A stretch of DNA of 64,000 bases from Actinomadura opuntiae. Its GTDB lineage: Bacteria > Actinomycetota > Actinomycetes > Streptosporangiales > Streptosporangiaceae. Every line of letters begins with the position of its first letter. Position 1 is the stretch's first letter. A program made the position numbers and the translations under genes. Shown one piece after another: positions 33,495-42,018 of the stretch. The stretch covers positions 62,001 to 126,000 of the forward strand of contig NZ_JASNWF010000017.1 of assembly GCF_030283205.1 (NCBI RefSeq). Direction: 5' to 3'. The notes beneath the pieces were generated by a model that searched no databases, had not been told where the DNA came from, and was given only the letters and a program-made list of their open reading frames with translations.

Positions 33495-34130
33495 GTGGAC
33501 ACAGGGACGGACCTCGTCGGGCGGTGGGTCGCGCTGGCCGGCCCGCAGACCCGGCACATCGGCATGGAACTGGACCAGCGCTACGGCGAACCGCACCGCA
33601 GGTACCACACCCGCGAGCACCTCACCGCCGTCCTCGACCTCGTCGACGAGCTGGCCGCCGAACCGGAGCACGCCGGCGCCTTCGACCCCGACACCGTCAG
33701 GCTCGCCGCCTGGTTCCACGACGCCGTCTACGACCCCGAGCGCGCCGACAACGAGGACCGCAGCGCCCGCCTCGCCGCCCGCATGCTCGCCGACACCGAC
33801 CTGCCCGCGGCGACGGTCGACGAGGTCGTCCGCCTCGTCGAGCTGACCGTCACCCACGCGCCCGAGCCCGGCGACCGCGGCGGCCAGGTGCTGTGCGACG
33901 CCGACCTCGCCGTCCTCGGCGCCGACCCCGACCGGTACGCCGCCTACGCCGCCGCCGTCCGCGAGGAGTACGCGTTCGTCCCCGAGGACCTCTTCCGCGC
34001 CGGACGGGCCGAAGTGCTCAACGGCCTCCTCGCCCTTCCCCGCCTCTTCCACACCGCCACCGCGCGCGACCGCTACGAGGAGCGGGCGCGCCGCAACATC
34101 GAGACGGAGCTGATGCTCCTCAACGCCTAA
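33495..34130 (+). CDS. HD-domain phosphohydrolase-like protein
   Basis: A 211-residue protein of the predicted metal-dependent HD superfamily. Ligand motifs are RRYHTREHLTAVLDLVD near residue 37 and AAWFHDAVYDPERADNEDRS near residue 75, with a later Asp in LCDADLAVLG near residue 137. HD proteins of this class usually hydrolyse phosphoester bonds in nucleotides or similar small molecules; the substrate here is unknown. The GTG at 33495 is chosen because GGAAGG lies nine bases upstream; an ATG at 33486 and a GTG at 33456 are alternatives. It is divergent from the siderophore operon and overlaps the convergent DUF4031 gene by four bases. Confidence 0.85.
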   Translation: MDTGTDLVGRWVALAGPQTRHIGMELDQRYGEPHRRYHTREHLTAVLDLVDELAAEPEHAGAFDPDTVRLAAWFHDAVYDPERADNEDRSARLAARMLADTDLPAATVDEVVRLVELTVTHAPEPGDRGGQVLCDADLAVLGADPDRYAAYAAAVREEYAFVPEDLFRAGRAEVLNGLLALPRLFHTATARDRYEERARRNIETELMLLNA

Positions 34131-34417
34131 CCCACGCCCAGACCGCCCGCACGCTGCGGCCGGACCGCCTTCCGGCGCCGCAACCCCGCACGAGTCAGAC
34201 GCAAAAGCAGTTCTTGGCAGCCGACCGCCTCCGCCCCCTGCGAGACTGCGGCCTCGTACAGCTCGGACGGCACGTCGTAGTGGTCGCGATCGAACGCCCG
34301 CACCGGCATGCCGAGACCCGCCGCGAACGCGTGCAGCTCGTCGTACGACACGTCGCTCACCATGTGCGACCACACCCGCCCGCGCGCGGGCCACAACGGC
34401 GGATCGATGAGGATCAA
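34127..34417 (-). CDS. DUF4031 family protein
   Basis: A 96-residue protein starting MILIDPPLWPARGRVWSHMV with YDELHAFAAGLGMPVRAFDR and HYDVP. This is the recognisable layout of DUF4031, a short conserved actinobacterial family of unknown function. The C-terminal part is basic (RLTRAGLRRRKAVRPQRAG). It overlaps the convergent HD-protein gene by four bases at the stop codons. The gene lies just to the left of the TnpB element. Confidence 0.8.
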   Translation of the reverse strand: MILIDPPLWPARGRVWSHMVSDVSYDELHAFAAGLGMPVRAFDRDHYDVPSELYEAAVSQGAEAVGCQELLLRLTRAGLRRRKAVRPQRAGGLGVG

Positions 34418-34494
34418 AGCGCCTCCTGGGGGACGAGGGACCGGGATCCCCTACAGTGCCTGACAGTACGACAACGATGCGAAGGGGCATGCAG

Positions 34495-34528
34495 TTGACT
34501 TCCTCCCCTCCCTGCTGGGAGGGGGTTC
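34495..34528 (-). ncRNA. Candidate omega-RNA 3' end (right-end scaffold)
   Basis: The segment downstream of tnpB contains the hairpin CCCCTCCC / GGGAGGGG with a TGCT loop, followed on the RNA strand by GGAAGTCAA. TnpB proteins of this kind use an RNA from the element's right end, with the guide taken from the flanking host DNA. The first guide bases here would be CTGCATGCCCCTTCGCATCG. Confidence 0.4.
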
Positions 34529-35737
34529 CTACGGCTCGCGCCGTGGGTGTTTCTGCTTCGCGGCCGACTGCGGAAGGGGGGATCCTTGCCGTCTGACATC
34601 AGCTCCACAGACATCGTCGGGGGTGTCCCCGGCTACGGCTCGACCAGCCGCAAGGATGTTCTTGGCCGCGTTGGCGTCCCGGTCGTGGCGGGTGCGGCAG
34701 CCCGGACACGTCCAGCGCCGGGTGGAAAGGCTCAGCTCGGCCAGCAGGTGGCCGCAGGCCGAGCAGGTTTTGGACGAGGGGTACCAGCGGTCGATCACCA
34801 CCAGGGTGCGCCCGGCACGCTCGCACTTGTACTCCAACTGGCGCCGGAACTCGCCCCATCCGCAGTCGGAGATGGCGCGGGCGAGTTTGCGGTTTTGCAC
34901 CATGCCGGAGACGTTCAGGTCTTCGATCACGATGGTGTCGGCTTGGCGGACGAGGTCGGTGCTGGTGCGGTGCAGGAAGTCGGCGCGGGCGGCGCGGACC
35001 TTGCGATGGGCGCGGGCGACCTTGCTCTTGGCCTTGCGGCGGTTGGCCGAGCCGGGCTGTTTGCGGGCCATGCGTCGCTGGTAGCGGGCGAGGTTGCGCT
35101 CCTTCTTGTCCATGTGGCGGGGGTTGGCGATGCGGTTCCCGTCGGAGGTCACCGCGAAGTCCTTGACCCCCAGGTCGATGCCGATCTGGTGCCCGGTGGC
35201 CGGCAGGGGCTCGGGGGCGTCGGTGTCGACGGCGAAAGTCACGTACCAGCGGCCGTCCGGCTCCCGCGAGACCACCACCATCGTCGGGTTCAACTCGGCC
35301 AGGTCCACGCCCTGGAAGGACCACACGAACGCCAAGGGCGCCGTGGTTCTGGCCATCCGCAGTTCGCCCTCGCGCATGCGGAACGCCGAGCGGGTGTAGT
35401 GGGCGGACTGGCGGGAGTTGCGGGTCTTGAAGCGGGGGTAGCGGGCACGTCCGGCGAAGAAGTTGGCGAACGCGGCGTGCTGGTGGCGCAGCGCCTGCTG
35501 CAGCGGCACCGAGGACACCTCGTTCAGGAACGCCAGTTCTTCGGTCTTCTTCCACGCCGTCAGCGCCGCGTCGGTCTCCTTGTAGGACGTGCGCTTGCCG
35601 CCGGTGCACCAGACGCGGTGGCGTTCGGCGAGCGTCCTGTTCCAGACCAGGCGCACGCACCCGAACGTGCGGCCGAAGATGGCCGCCTGTTCGGGGTCGG
35701 GGTAGGCCCGGCACTTGTACGCCGTCCGCACGACCAT
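34529..35737 (-). CDS. tnpB: TnpB RNA-guided endonuclease, apparently intact
   Basis: A 402-residue TnpB protein. The three RuvC acidic residues are present in IGIDLGVKDFAVTSDG near residue 190, VIEDLNVSGM near residue 275, and RHDRDANAAKNILAAG near residue 360. The four-cysteine zinc ribbon (CSACG, then CPGC) is intact. The N-terminal helical region (YPDPEQAAIFGRTFGCVRLV) is typical of actinobacterial members. TnpB cleaves DNA next to a short target motif, keeping its own element at sites that have been excised. The start is taken at 35737 (MVVRTAYKCRAYP). It is probably foreign to the block, as most such elements are. Confidence 0.92.
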   Translation of the reverse strand: MVVRTAYKCRAYPDPEQAAIFGRTFGCVRLVWNRTLAERHRVWCTGGKRTSYKETDAALTAWKKTEELAFLNEVSSVPLQQALRHQHAAFANFFAGRARYPRFKTRNSRQSAHYTRSAFRMREGELRMARTTAPLAFVWSFQGVDLAELNPTMVVVSREPDGRWYVTFAVDTDAPEPLPATGHQIGIDLGVKDFAVTSDGNRIANPRHMDKKERNLARYQRRMARKQPGSANRRKAKSKVARAHRKVRAARADFLHRTSTDLVRQADTIVIEDLNVSGMVQNRKLARAISDCGWGEFRRQLEYKCERAGRTLVVIDRWYPSSKTCSACGHLLAELSLSTRRWTCPGCRTRHDRDANAAKNILAAGRAVAGDTPDDVCGADVRRQGSPLPQSAAKQKHPRREP

Positions 35738-35845
35738 CAATTTACGCACCGGACCATTGCATGTAAGGGTTTTCGGACGTCAGCGGACCCGGTTCTCGGC
35801 GGGTACCGGCTGCGCCGGGCCGCTTCTGGCGGAGTCCGGATCCCT

Positions 35846-35865
35846 CCCCGGCCCGAAGGCCGGGG
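35846..35865. repeat. Hairpin between tnpB and the M20 peptidase gene
   Basis: Perfect 8-bp stem, CCCCGGCC / GGCCGGGG, with a CGAA tetraloop. It resembles the hairpins at tnpB element ends. It could be the left end of the element, a remnant of another insertion, or a leader structure of the peptidase 18 bases downstream. Confidence 0.45.
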
Positions 35866-35883
35866 CATCCTTCGGAGGACCAG

Positions 35884-37281
35884 GTGAACGAGCCAGTTCA
35901 GGAAATCGTCCAGTACATCGAGGCCCACCGCGACCGGTTCGTCGCCGATCTCAAGGAGTGGCTGGCGATCCCGTCGGTGTCGGGGGATCCCGCCTATGCG
36001 ACCGAGGTGCGGCGGTCCGCGGACTGGCTCGCGGGGTACCTGCGCGGGCAGGGATTCCCGACCGTCGAGATCTGGGAGACGCCCGGCCTGCCGGCCGTGT
36101 TCGCCGAATGGCCCGCCGCCGACCCCGGCGCCCCCGCCGTGCTCGTCTACGGGCACCACGACGTCCAGCCGGTCGAACCGCTCGACGAGTGGGACACCGC
36201 GCCGTTCGAGCCCGTCGAGAAGGACGGGCGGCTCATCGGGCGCGGCTCGTCCGACGACAAGGGGCAGGTGTTCTTCCACACCCTCGGCATCCGCGCCGGG
36301 CTCGCCGCGTCCGGCGCCGGCGCGCCGCCCGTCACCATCAGGATGCTGGTCGAGGGCGAGGAGGAGTCCGGTTCGGTGCACTTCGCCGACCTGCTCCGGG
36401 AGCGCCGCGAACGGCTCCGCTGCGACGCCATCGTCATCAGCGACACCACCATGTGGGCCGCGGACGTCCCGTCGATGTGCACCGGCATGCGCGGCCTCAC
36501 CGAGGCGGAGGTCACGCTGCGCGGGCCGTCCTCGGACCTGCACTCCGGCTCGTTCGGCGGCGCCGTCCCCAACCCGCTGCACGCGATGGCGACGCTGATG
36601 GCCGCGCTGCACGACGCCGACGGCCGCGTCACCCTCCCCGGCTTCTACGACGACGTGGTCCCGCTGACCGACGAGGAGCGCGCGCTGTTCGCCAAGCTCC
36701 CGTTCGACGAGGCGGAGTGGCTGCGCACCGCGGGCGAGAGCCGCGCCGCCTACGGCGAGAAGGGCTACACCACCCTGGAGCGCGTCTGGGCGCGGCCGAC
36801 CGCCGAGATCAACGGCATGTGGGGCGGGCACACCGGCCCGGGCGGCAAGACGATCGTGCCGCGCGAGGCGCACGCCAAGATCTCCTTCCGGCTCGTCGCC
36901 GGTCAGGACCCCGCCAAGGTCCAGCAGGCGTTCAAGGACTGGGTCGCCGCGAACACCCCGCACGGCGTCGAGGCCGAGGTGCACGTCCCCGGCGGCGGCG
37001 TCCGGCCCTGCTTCTCCCCGATCGACTCGCCCGGCGTCAAGGCCGCCCGCCGCGCCATGGAACGCGCGTTCGGCCGCGAGGTGCTGTTCACCCGGGAGGG
37101 CGGCAGCGGCCCCGAGGCCGACCTCGCCGACGTCCTCGAAGCGCCGCTGATCTTCGTCGCGGTCGGCCTGGACGACGACCGGATCCACGCCCCCAACGAG
37201 AAGGTCGAGATCCCGCTGCTGCTCAAGGGCGCCGAGGCCGCCGCCTACCTGTGGGAAGAACTCGCCACCGCACTCCGCTGA
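35884..37281 (+). CDS. M20 family metallopeptidase (dipeptidase)
   Basis: A 465-residue zinc peptidase of the M20 ArgE/DapE/carnosinase type. Metal-site motifs are VLVYGHHDVQPVEP near residue 90 (His and the nearby Asp) and GRGSSDDKGQ near residue 120. The catalytic Glu pair lies in VEGEEESGS near residue 158. The lid-domain region is SSDLHSGSFGGAVPNPL, followed by a late HAPNE. Dimerisation residues are in EINGMWGGHTGPGGKT. It probably cleaves dipeptides in the cytoplasm. The GTG has GGAGG five bases upstream. It reads into nudC 35 bases later, suggesting co-transcription. Confidence 0.9.
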   Translation: MNEPVQEIVQYIEAHRDRFVADLKEWLAIPSVSGDPAYATEVRRSADWLAGYLRGQGFPTVEIWETPGLPAVFAEWPAADPGAPAVLVYGHHDVQPVEPLDEWDTAPFEPVEKDGRLIGRGSSDDKGQVFFHTLGIRAGLAASGAGAPPVTIRMLVEGEEESGSVHFADLLRERRERLRCDAIVISDTTMWAADVPSMCTGMRGLTEAEVTLRGPSSDLHSGSFGGAVPNPLHAMATLMAALHDADGRVTLPGFYDDVVPLTDEERALFAKLPFDEAEWLRTAGESRAAYGEKGYTTLERVWARPTAEINGMWGGHTGPGGKTIVPREAHAKISFRLVAGQDPAKVQQAFKDWVAANTPHGVEAEVHVPGGGVRPCFSPIDSPGVKAARRAMERAFGREVLFTREGGSGPEADLADVLEAPLIFVAVGLDDDRIHAPNEKVEIPLLLKGAEAAAYLWEELATALR

Positions 37282-37316
37282 ACCGTCGTACACGTCCGGT
37301 GGAGGAGAGGAGCCCG

Positions 37317-38234
37317 ATGACGGTGACCGAAGGACCGCTCGCATGGCTGGCGCTCGCGCGCGGCACGCTCGACCGGGTCGCGCTGAGGCGGCGCGACGAC
37401 GCGTGGCTCGCCGCCGCCTGGGCCGACCCGGGAACGCGGGTCCTGGTCGTCCAGGACGGGCGGGCCCTCGTCAGCCACGACCCCGAACCGGCGCTGGTGT
37501 TCCTCTCCCCGGACCAGGCCCCGGACGGCGAGCGCTGGCTGCTCGGCGTCGACGATGACGGCACCGCCTATTTCGGCGTGTCCGGTGAGCTGCCCGCGAT
37601 CGAGGGCGCCGAGCCGGCCGGGCTGCGCCGCGTCGGCGCGGTGCTCGCCGACCGCGACTCCGGCCTGCTCACCCACGTCGTCGCCCTGGACCACTGGCAC
37701 CGCACCAACCGGTTCTGCCCCCGCTGCGGCACCGAGACCCGCGTCGCCTCCGCCGGGCACGTCCGGGTCTGCCCGCAGGACGGCTCCCAGCACTTCCCCC
37801 GTGTCGACCCCGCCGTGATCATGCTGGTCACCGACGCCGACGACCGGATCCTGCTGGCCCGCGGCCCGCAGTGGCCCGCCGACCGCCGCTCGATCCTCGC
37901 CGGGTTCGTCGAGCCCGGCGAGTCCCTGGAGCAGGCCGTCGCGCGCGAGGTGCAGGAGGAGGTCGGGCTCGCCGTCCGGGACGTCCGCTACCTCGGCAGC
38001 CAGCCGTGGCCGCTGCCGCAGAGCCTGATGCTCGGCTTCACCGCCACCGCCGACGGCACCGTCCCGCTGCGTCCCGATCCGGAGGAGATCCTCGACGCCG
38101 CCTGGTACACCCGCGACGAGCTGAGCGCCGCGATCGAGGCGAAGGAGATCGTCGCCCCCGGCGTCCTGTCGATCGCCGCCCAGCTCATCATGCGCTGGTA
38201 CGGCGGCCCCCTCCCGCACATGCCGCCCTTCTGA
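37317..38234 (+). CDS. nudC: NAD(+) diphosphatase / NAD-decapping NudC
   Basis: A 305-residue Nudix hydrolase. An N-terminal domain is followed by a small zinc finger (RFCPRCGTETRV and VCPQDGSQHFPRVDP) near residue 140. Three clear Cys are seen, with no obvious fourth in the expected position. The Nudix box is GFVEPGESLEQAVAREVQEE near residue 195, and the NudC-specific SQPWPLPQSLMLGF follows. It hydrolyses NAD(H) and can remove NAD caps from RNA. The ATG follows GGAGAGGAG. nudC next to mycoredoxin and uvrD2 is the mycobacterial order as I remember it. Confidence 0.9.
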   Translation: MTVTEGPLAWLALARGTLDRVALRRRDDAWLAAAWADPGTRVLVVQDGRALVSHDPEPALVFLSPDQAPDGERWLLGVDDDGTAYFGVSGELPAIEGAEPAGLRRVGAVLADRDSGLLTHVVALDHWHRTNRFCPRCGTETRVASAGHVRVCPQDGSQHFPRVDPAVIMLVTDADDRILLARGPQWPADRRSILAGFVEPGESLEQAVAREVQEEVGLAVRDVRYLGSQPWPLPQSLMLGFTATADGTVPLRPDPEEILDAAWYTRDELSAAIEAKEIVAPGVLSIAAQLIMRWYGGPLPHMPPF

Positions 38235-38264
38235 CGGGTCCGACCTGCGCACGCGGGGATGCGA

Positions 38265-38296
38265 AAGGCCCGCCGACCGTGTGGTCGGCGGGCCTT
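38265..38296. terminator. Terminator between nudC and mrx1
   Basis: A perfect 14-bp stem (AAGGCCCGCCGACC and its complement) with a four-base loop lies between the convergent ends of nudC and mycoredoxin. It should work in both directions. Confidence 0.8.
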
Positions 38297-38305
38297 CGCC
38301 GAGTT

Positions 38306-38590
38306 CTAGCCTGCGAGTTCGGCCAGGCGGCGCTTGACTTCCTTCGCGCTCGGGTTGGTCGCGGCCGAGCCGTCCGGGAAGACTATCGTCGGCACCGTCT
38401 GGTTTCCGCCGTTGACACTCATCACGAACTCGGCGGCCTTGGGGTCGCGCTCGATGTCGATCTCGACCATCTCGATGCCGTCGCGGGCCAGCTGGCTCTT
38501 CAGCCGCCGGCAGAACCCGCACCACGTCGTGGTGTACATGGTGAGCTGGCCGGTCGGCCCCTCGACCCGGTCGGTCGTCGGCGTCGCCAT
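38306..38590 (-). CDS. mrx1: Mycoredoxin (glutaredoxin-fold, CGFC)
   Basis: A 94-residue glutaredoxin-like protein with the redox motif TTTWCGFCRR near residue 24, followed by VEIDIERDPKAAEF and the cis-Pro segment QTVPTIVFPDG. Mycoredoxins reduce mycothiol-mixed disulfides in actinobacteria. The CGFC centre differs slightly from the CGYC I recall for mycobacterial Mrx1. The ATG is at 38590. It is convergent with nudC and divergent from uvrD2. Confidence 0.88.
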   Translation of the reverse strand: MATPTTDRVEGPTGQLTMYTTTWCGFCRRLKSQLARDGIEMVEIDIERDPKAAEFVMSVNGGNQTVPTIVFPDGSAATNPSAKEVKRRLAELAG

Positions 38591-38764
38591 CGGTACGTCG
38601 TCTCCCTCGTTCGTTCGGACGATCTGCGGACCTCGCCTTCCGAAGAACACTAGATACCCCTCCGGCATTCCGCGAGCAGGGGCGTGTCCGGCGGCGCCGC
38701 GGCGGTCCGTCCACAACCGGTGATGCGGGGGGATACGGTCGGGACTTGCTGCGAGTATGGGGGC

Positions 38765-40831
38765 ATGGTGGTGGAGTCGGTGCTGGAGGGACTGGACCCC
38801 GAACAGCGGGCGGTCGCGGAGGCGGTGCAGGGGCCGGTGTGCGTCCTGGCGGGCGCCGGGACGGGCAAGACCCGCGCCATCACCCACCGCATCGCCTACG
38901 CCGTGCACACCGGCGTGGTGGCGCCCCAGCGGGTGCTCGCGGTGACGTTCACCACCCGCGCGGCCGGGGAGCTGCGCGGGCGGCTGCGCCAGCTCGGCGC
39001 GCCCGGCGTGCAGGCCCGCACGTTCCACGCGGCGGCGCTGCGCCAGCTCAGCTACTTCTGGCCGCGGGTCGTCGGCGGCGAGGCACCGAAGATCATCGAT
39101 TCGAAGATCAAGCTGGTCGCGGACGCGGCGCGGATGTGCGGGCTGTCGCTCGGCCGCACCGAGCTGCGCGACGTGGCCGGCGAGATCGAGTGGGCGAAGG
39201 TCACCCAGAACCGCCCCGAGGACTACCCGGCGGCGGTCGTGCGGGCGGGGCGCAGGCCGTCCGTCGAGGTGGTGGACGTGGCGCGCGTCTACGCGATGTA
39301 CGAGCAGCTGCGGCGCGAGCGCAACCTGCTCGACTTCGAGGGGATGCTGGAGCTGACCGCGGCCGTGCTCACCGAGCACCGGGAGGTCGCCAACCAGGTC
39401 CGCGACCAGTACCGGTACTTCGTCGTGGACGAGTTCCAGGACGTCAACCCGCTGCAGAAGATGCTGCTGGACGCCTGGCTCGGCGACCGGCACGAACTGT
39501 GCGTCGTCGGCGACCCGAACCAGACGATCTACTCCTTCACCGGCGCCAGCCCTTCCTACCTGCTCGGCTTCACCCGCGAGCATCCGGACGCGAAGGTCGT
39601 GGAGCTGGTCCGCGACTACCGGTCGACGCCGCAGGTCGTCCGGCTGGCGAACGGGGTGATCGACCAGGCGAAGGTGGCGCGGCACAAGCTGGAACTGGTC
39701 GCGCAGCGCGAGGACGGCCCCGAGCCGGTGTTCAGCGAGTACGACGACGAGATCGCCGAGGCCGACGACACGGCGCGGCGGGCCCGCAAGCTGATCGACG
39801 AGGGCGTGCCGGCGCGCGAGATCGCGATCCTCTTCCGGATCAACGCCCAGTCCGAGACCTACGAGGCGGCGCTGGCGGCGGCGGGCGTCCCGTACGTGCT
39901 GCGCGGCGCGGAGCGGTTCTTCGAGCGGCCCGAGGTGCGCGAGGCGGTCGTGCGGCTGCGCGGCGCGGCCCGGGCGGGCGCCGACGCCGAGACCGACGGG
40001 ACCGGGCTGATCATGACGGTCCGGCACGTGCTGTCCGGCGCGGGGTTCTCCGACCAGCCGCCCGAGGGCGCGGGCGCGGCCCGCGCGCGCTGGGAGTCGC
40101 TCGCGGCGCTGGCGCAGCTCGCCGAGGACATGGCGGCCGACGACCCGAAGGTCGGCCTGCCCGAGTTCGTCGCCGAGCTTGAGGAGCGGGCCGCTGCGCA
40201 GCACGCGCCGCCGCTGGAGGGCGTCACGCTCGCCTCGCTGCACGCCGCCAAGGGCCTGGAGTGGGAGGCGGTGTATCTCGTCGGCCTGACCGACGGCACG
40301 CTGCCGATCGTCTACGCCAAGACGCCCGAGCAGATCGAGGAGGAGCGCCGCCTGCTGTACGTCGGCGTCACCCGCGCGCGCGTGCACCTGACGCTGTCGT
40401 GGGCGCTGTCGCGTTCGCCGGGCGGCTCGCAGCAGCGCCGGCCGTCCCGGTTCCTGGACGGCCTGACCGGCAAGACCGCCACGCACACCCCCGCCCGCGT
40501 CGAGCGCACCAAGCGCCGCGCCGCCAAGGGGCCGCAGCCGTGCCGGGTGTGCGGGCGGCCGCTCACCGCCGCGGTCGAGCGCAAGCTCGGCCGCTGCGAG
40601 GACTGCCCGTCCGAGCTGAACGAGGAGCTGTTCCTCGCGCTGAAGGACTGGCGGGCCGGGGTGGCGGCGGAGCAGCGGATCCCCGCCTACGTGGTGTTCA
40701 CGGACGCGACGCTGCAGGCGATCGCCGAGCGCTGCCCCGAGTCGGTGGAGGACCTGGCCCGCATCCCGGGCGTGGGCCGGGTCAAGCTCGACCGCTACGG
40801 CGAGGCCGTCCTGAGGCTCTGCGGGGTGTGA
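38765..40831 (+). CDS. uvrD2: UvrD2-type ATP-dependent helicase with HRDC domain
   Basis: A 688-residue superfamily 1A helicase. Walker A is LAGAGTGKTRAITH near residue 28, motif II is FVVDEFQDVNPLQKML near residue 220, QTIYSFTGA follows, and the late motif is SLHAAKGLEWEAVYLV. The C-terminus carries a four-cysteine zinc motif (CRVCG, then CEDC) and an HRDC domain ending RIPGVGRVKLDRYGEAVL. This combination is diagnostic of mycobacterial-type UvrD2. It translocates 3' to 5' and acts in DNA repair and replication. The ATG at 38765 is preferred over the longer reading from 38684. Confidence 0.92.
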   Translation: MVVESVLEGLDPEQRAVAEAVQGPVCVLAGAGTGKTRAITHRIAYAVHTGVVAPQRVLAVTFTTRAAGELRGRLRQLGAPGVQARTFHAAALRQLSYFWPRVVGGEAPKIIDSKIKLVADAARMCGLSLGRTELRDVAGEIEWAKVTQNRPEDYPAAVVRAGRRPSVEVVDVARVYAMYEQLRRERNLLDFEGMLELTAAVLTEHREVANQVRDQYRYFVVDEFQDVNPLQKMLLDAWLGDRHELCVVGDPNQTIYSFTGASPSYLLGFTREHPDAKVVELVRDYRSTPQVVRLANGVIDQAKVARHKLELVAQREDGPEPVFSEYDDEIAEADDTARRARKLIDEGVPAREIAILFRINAQSETYEAALAAAGVPYVLRGAERFFERPEVREAVVRLRGAARAGADAETDGTGLIMTVRHVLSGAGFSDQPPEGAGAARARWESLAALAQLAEDMAADDPKVGLPEFVAELEERAAAQHAPPLEGVTLASLHAAKGLEWEAVYLVGLTDGTLPIVYAKTPEQIEEERRLLYVGVTRARVHLTLSWALSRSPGGSQQRRPSRFLDGLTGKTATHTPARVERTKRRAAKGPQPCRVCGRPLTAAVERKLGRCEDCPSELNEELFLALKDWRAGVAAEQRIPAYVVFTDATLQAIAERCPESVEDLARIPGVGRVKLDRYGEAVLRLCGV

Positions 40832-40906
40832 CGCGGCCCCCGGCGACGGGGTGTGGCGCGGGGGTGAGAGCCCCGTCACATGGGCGGATACGGAAGACTG
40901 GCGGTC

Positions 40907-41782
40907 GTGAGCGATTCCCTGAAGGCACTGCTGGACCTGCTGGACCTCGAGCAGATCGAGAACGACATCTTCCGCGGCCGCAGCCCCGAGGAGCGCCGGC
41001 AGCGGGTCTTCGGCGGCCAGGTGGCCGGGCAGGCGCTGGTCGCCGCCGGGCGCACCGTCCCGGTGAACCGCCCGGTGCACTCGCTGCACGCCTACTTCAT
41101 CCGGCCGGGCGACCCGCTCGTCCCGATCGTCTACACCGTCGACCGGGTCCGCGACGGCCGGTCCTTCACCACCCGCCGCGTCAGCGCCATCCAGCACGGC
41201 AAGGCGATCTTCACGCTGTCGGCGTCGTTCCAGGTCGTCGAGGACGGCCCGGCGCACCACGCGCCGATGCCCGACGCCCCCGACCCCGAGTCGCTGCCGG
41301 ACTCGCTGGCCCGGCTGACGCCGCTGTTCGGCGAGGCCGGCGCGCGCGCCTTCGTCGACCGGCGCCCGTTCGACGTCCGGCACGCGACGCCGCTGACCTG
41401 GGAGGCGGCCAAGGACCCGGCGCTCGCCTCGCCGGAGTCGGTGGTGTGGCTGAAGGTGCTCGGCGACCTGCCCGACGACCCGCTGCTGCACGTGTGCCTG
41501 ATGACCTACGCCTCGGACATGACGCTGCTCGACACCGTCCTGCTCAACCACGGGCTGGCCTGGGGCGACAAGCGGACGATGGGCGCGAGCCTCGACCACG
41601 CGATGTGGTTCCACCGGCCGTTCCGCGCCGACGACTGGCTGCTGTACTACCAGGACACCCCGTTCGCCGGCGGCGCCCGCGGGCTGGCCCGCGGGCAGGT
41701 GTTCACCCGCTCCGGGGAGCTGGTGGTGTCGGTGATGCAGGAGGGGCTCGTACGGGTGTCCGACTCCGGACGGGAGCGCTGA
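40907..41782 (+). CDS. tesB: Acyl-CoA thioesterase II (TesB)
   Basis: A 291-residue double-hotdog thioesterase. The N-terminal hotdog has RVFGGQVAGQALVAA and VHSLHAYFIRPGDP. The C-terminal hotdog has YASDMTLLDTVLLNHG, SLDHAMWFHRPFRADDWLLY and the end RGLARGQVFTRSGELVVSVM, where the catalytic Asp/Gln/Thr set of TesB resides. It hydrolyses medium- and long-chain acyl-CoAs. The GTG at 40907 follows GGAAGA; an ATG at 40880 would add nine residues. It is co-directional with uvrD2 and 75 bases downstream of it. Confidence 0.9.
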   Translation: MSDSLKALLDLLDLEQIENDIFRGRSPEERRQRVFGGQVAGQALVAAGRTVPVNRPVHSLHAYFIRPGDPLVPIVYTVDRVRDGRSFTTRRVSAIQHGKAIFTLSASFQVVEDGPAHHAPMPDAPDPESLPDSLARLTPLFGEAGARAFVDRRPFDVRHATPLTWEAAKDPALASPESVVWLKVLGDLPDDPLLHVCLMTYASDMTLLDTVLLNHGLAWGDKRTMGASLDHAMWFHRPFRADDWLLYYQDTPFAGGARGLARGQVFTRSGELVVSVMQEGLVRVSDSGRER

Positions 41783-41903
41783 CGGGACGCGCCGCGTCCC
41801 GTGTGCGATGATCGTCTTGTAAGGCGTTCCCGGGAGTTTCGACGCCGCGCGAGCGGCGCCGGTTCCCCGGAACGAGGGTGAAGTCGCCCACGAAACCGCA
41901 GGT

Positions 41904-41943
41904 CAAAAATATCTTGCTTGCTTCGGCGGGAGCACCGTACGCT
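41904..41943 (+). promoter_or_regulatory. whiB7 promoter with AT-rich autoregulatory element
   Basis: The AT-rich CAAAAATAT (41904-41912) lies immediately upstream of a -35, TTGCTT (41914-41919); a -10, TACGCT (41938-41943), follows after 18 bases. WhiB7 is known to bind AT-rich DNA just upstream of the -35 together with the primary sigma factor, so autoregulation is expected. Confidence 0.65.
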
Positions 41944-42018
41944 CGTCGCGAGCAATCAACCGGCCGACCGGTGTGGATCTTGGATCCGCCGGCCCCGGCC
42001 CGAGGAGCCAGGAAGGTG

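Larger units (their letters stand above)
34495..35870 (-). mobile_element. Solo tnpB element (IS200/IS605 or IS607 type)
   Basis: A single tnpB gene is flanked by hairpins, with no tnpA transposase nearby. The inferred right end is the minus-strand GTCAA at 34495-34499, just past the 8-bp hairpin at 34505-34524. The left end is not defined; it lies somewhere between about 35765 and 35870, where an AT-richer stretch and a second hairpin occur. The element inserts between the DUF4031 and M20 peptidase genes. Without tnpA it would need a transposase in trans to move. Confidence 0.6.

Noticed and set aside
35846..35865. Second intact insertion element beside tnpB
   Set aside because: Only one hairpin is present with no second transposase or terminal repeat; it may simply be the left end of the tnpB element.
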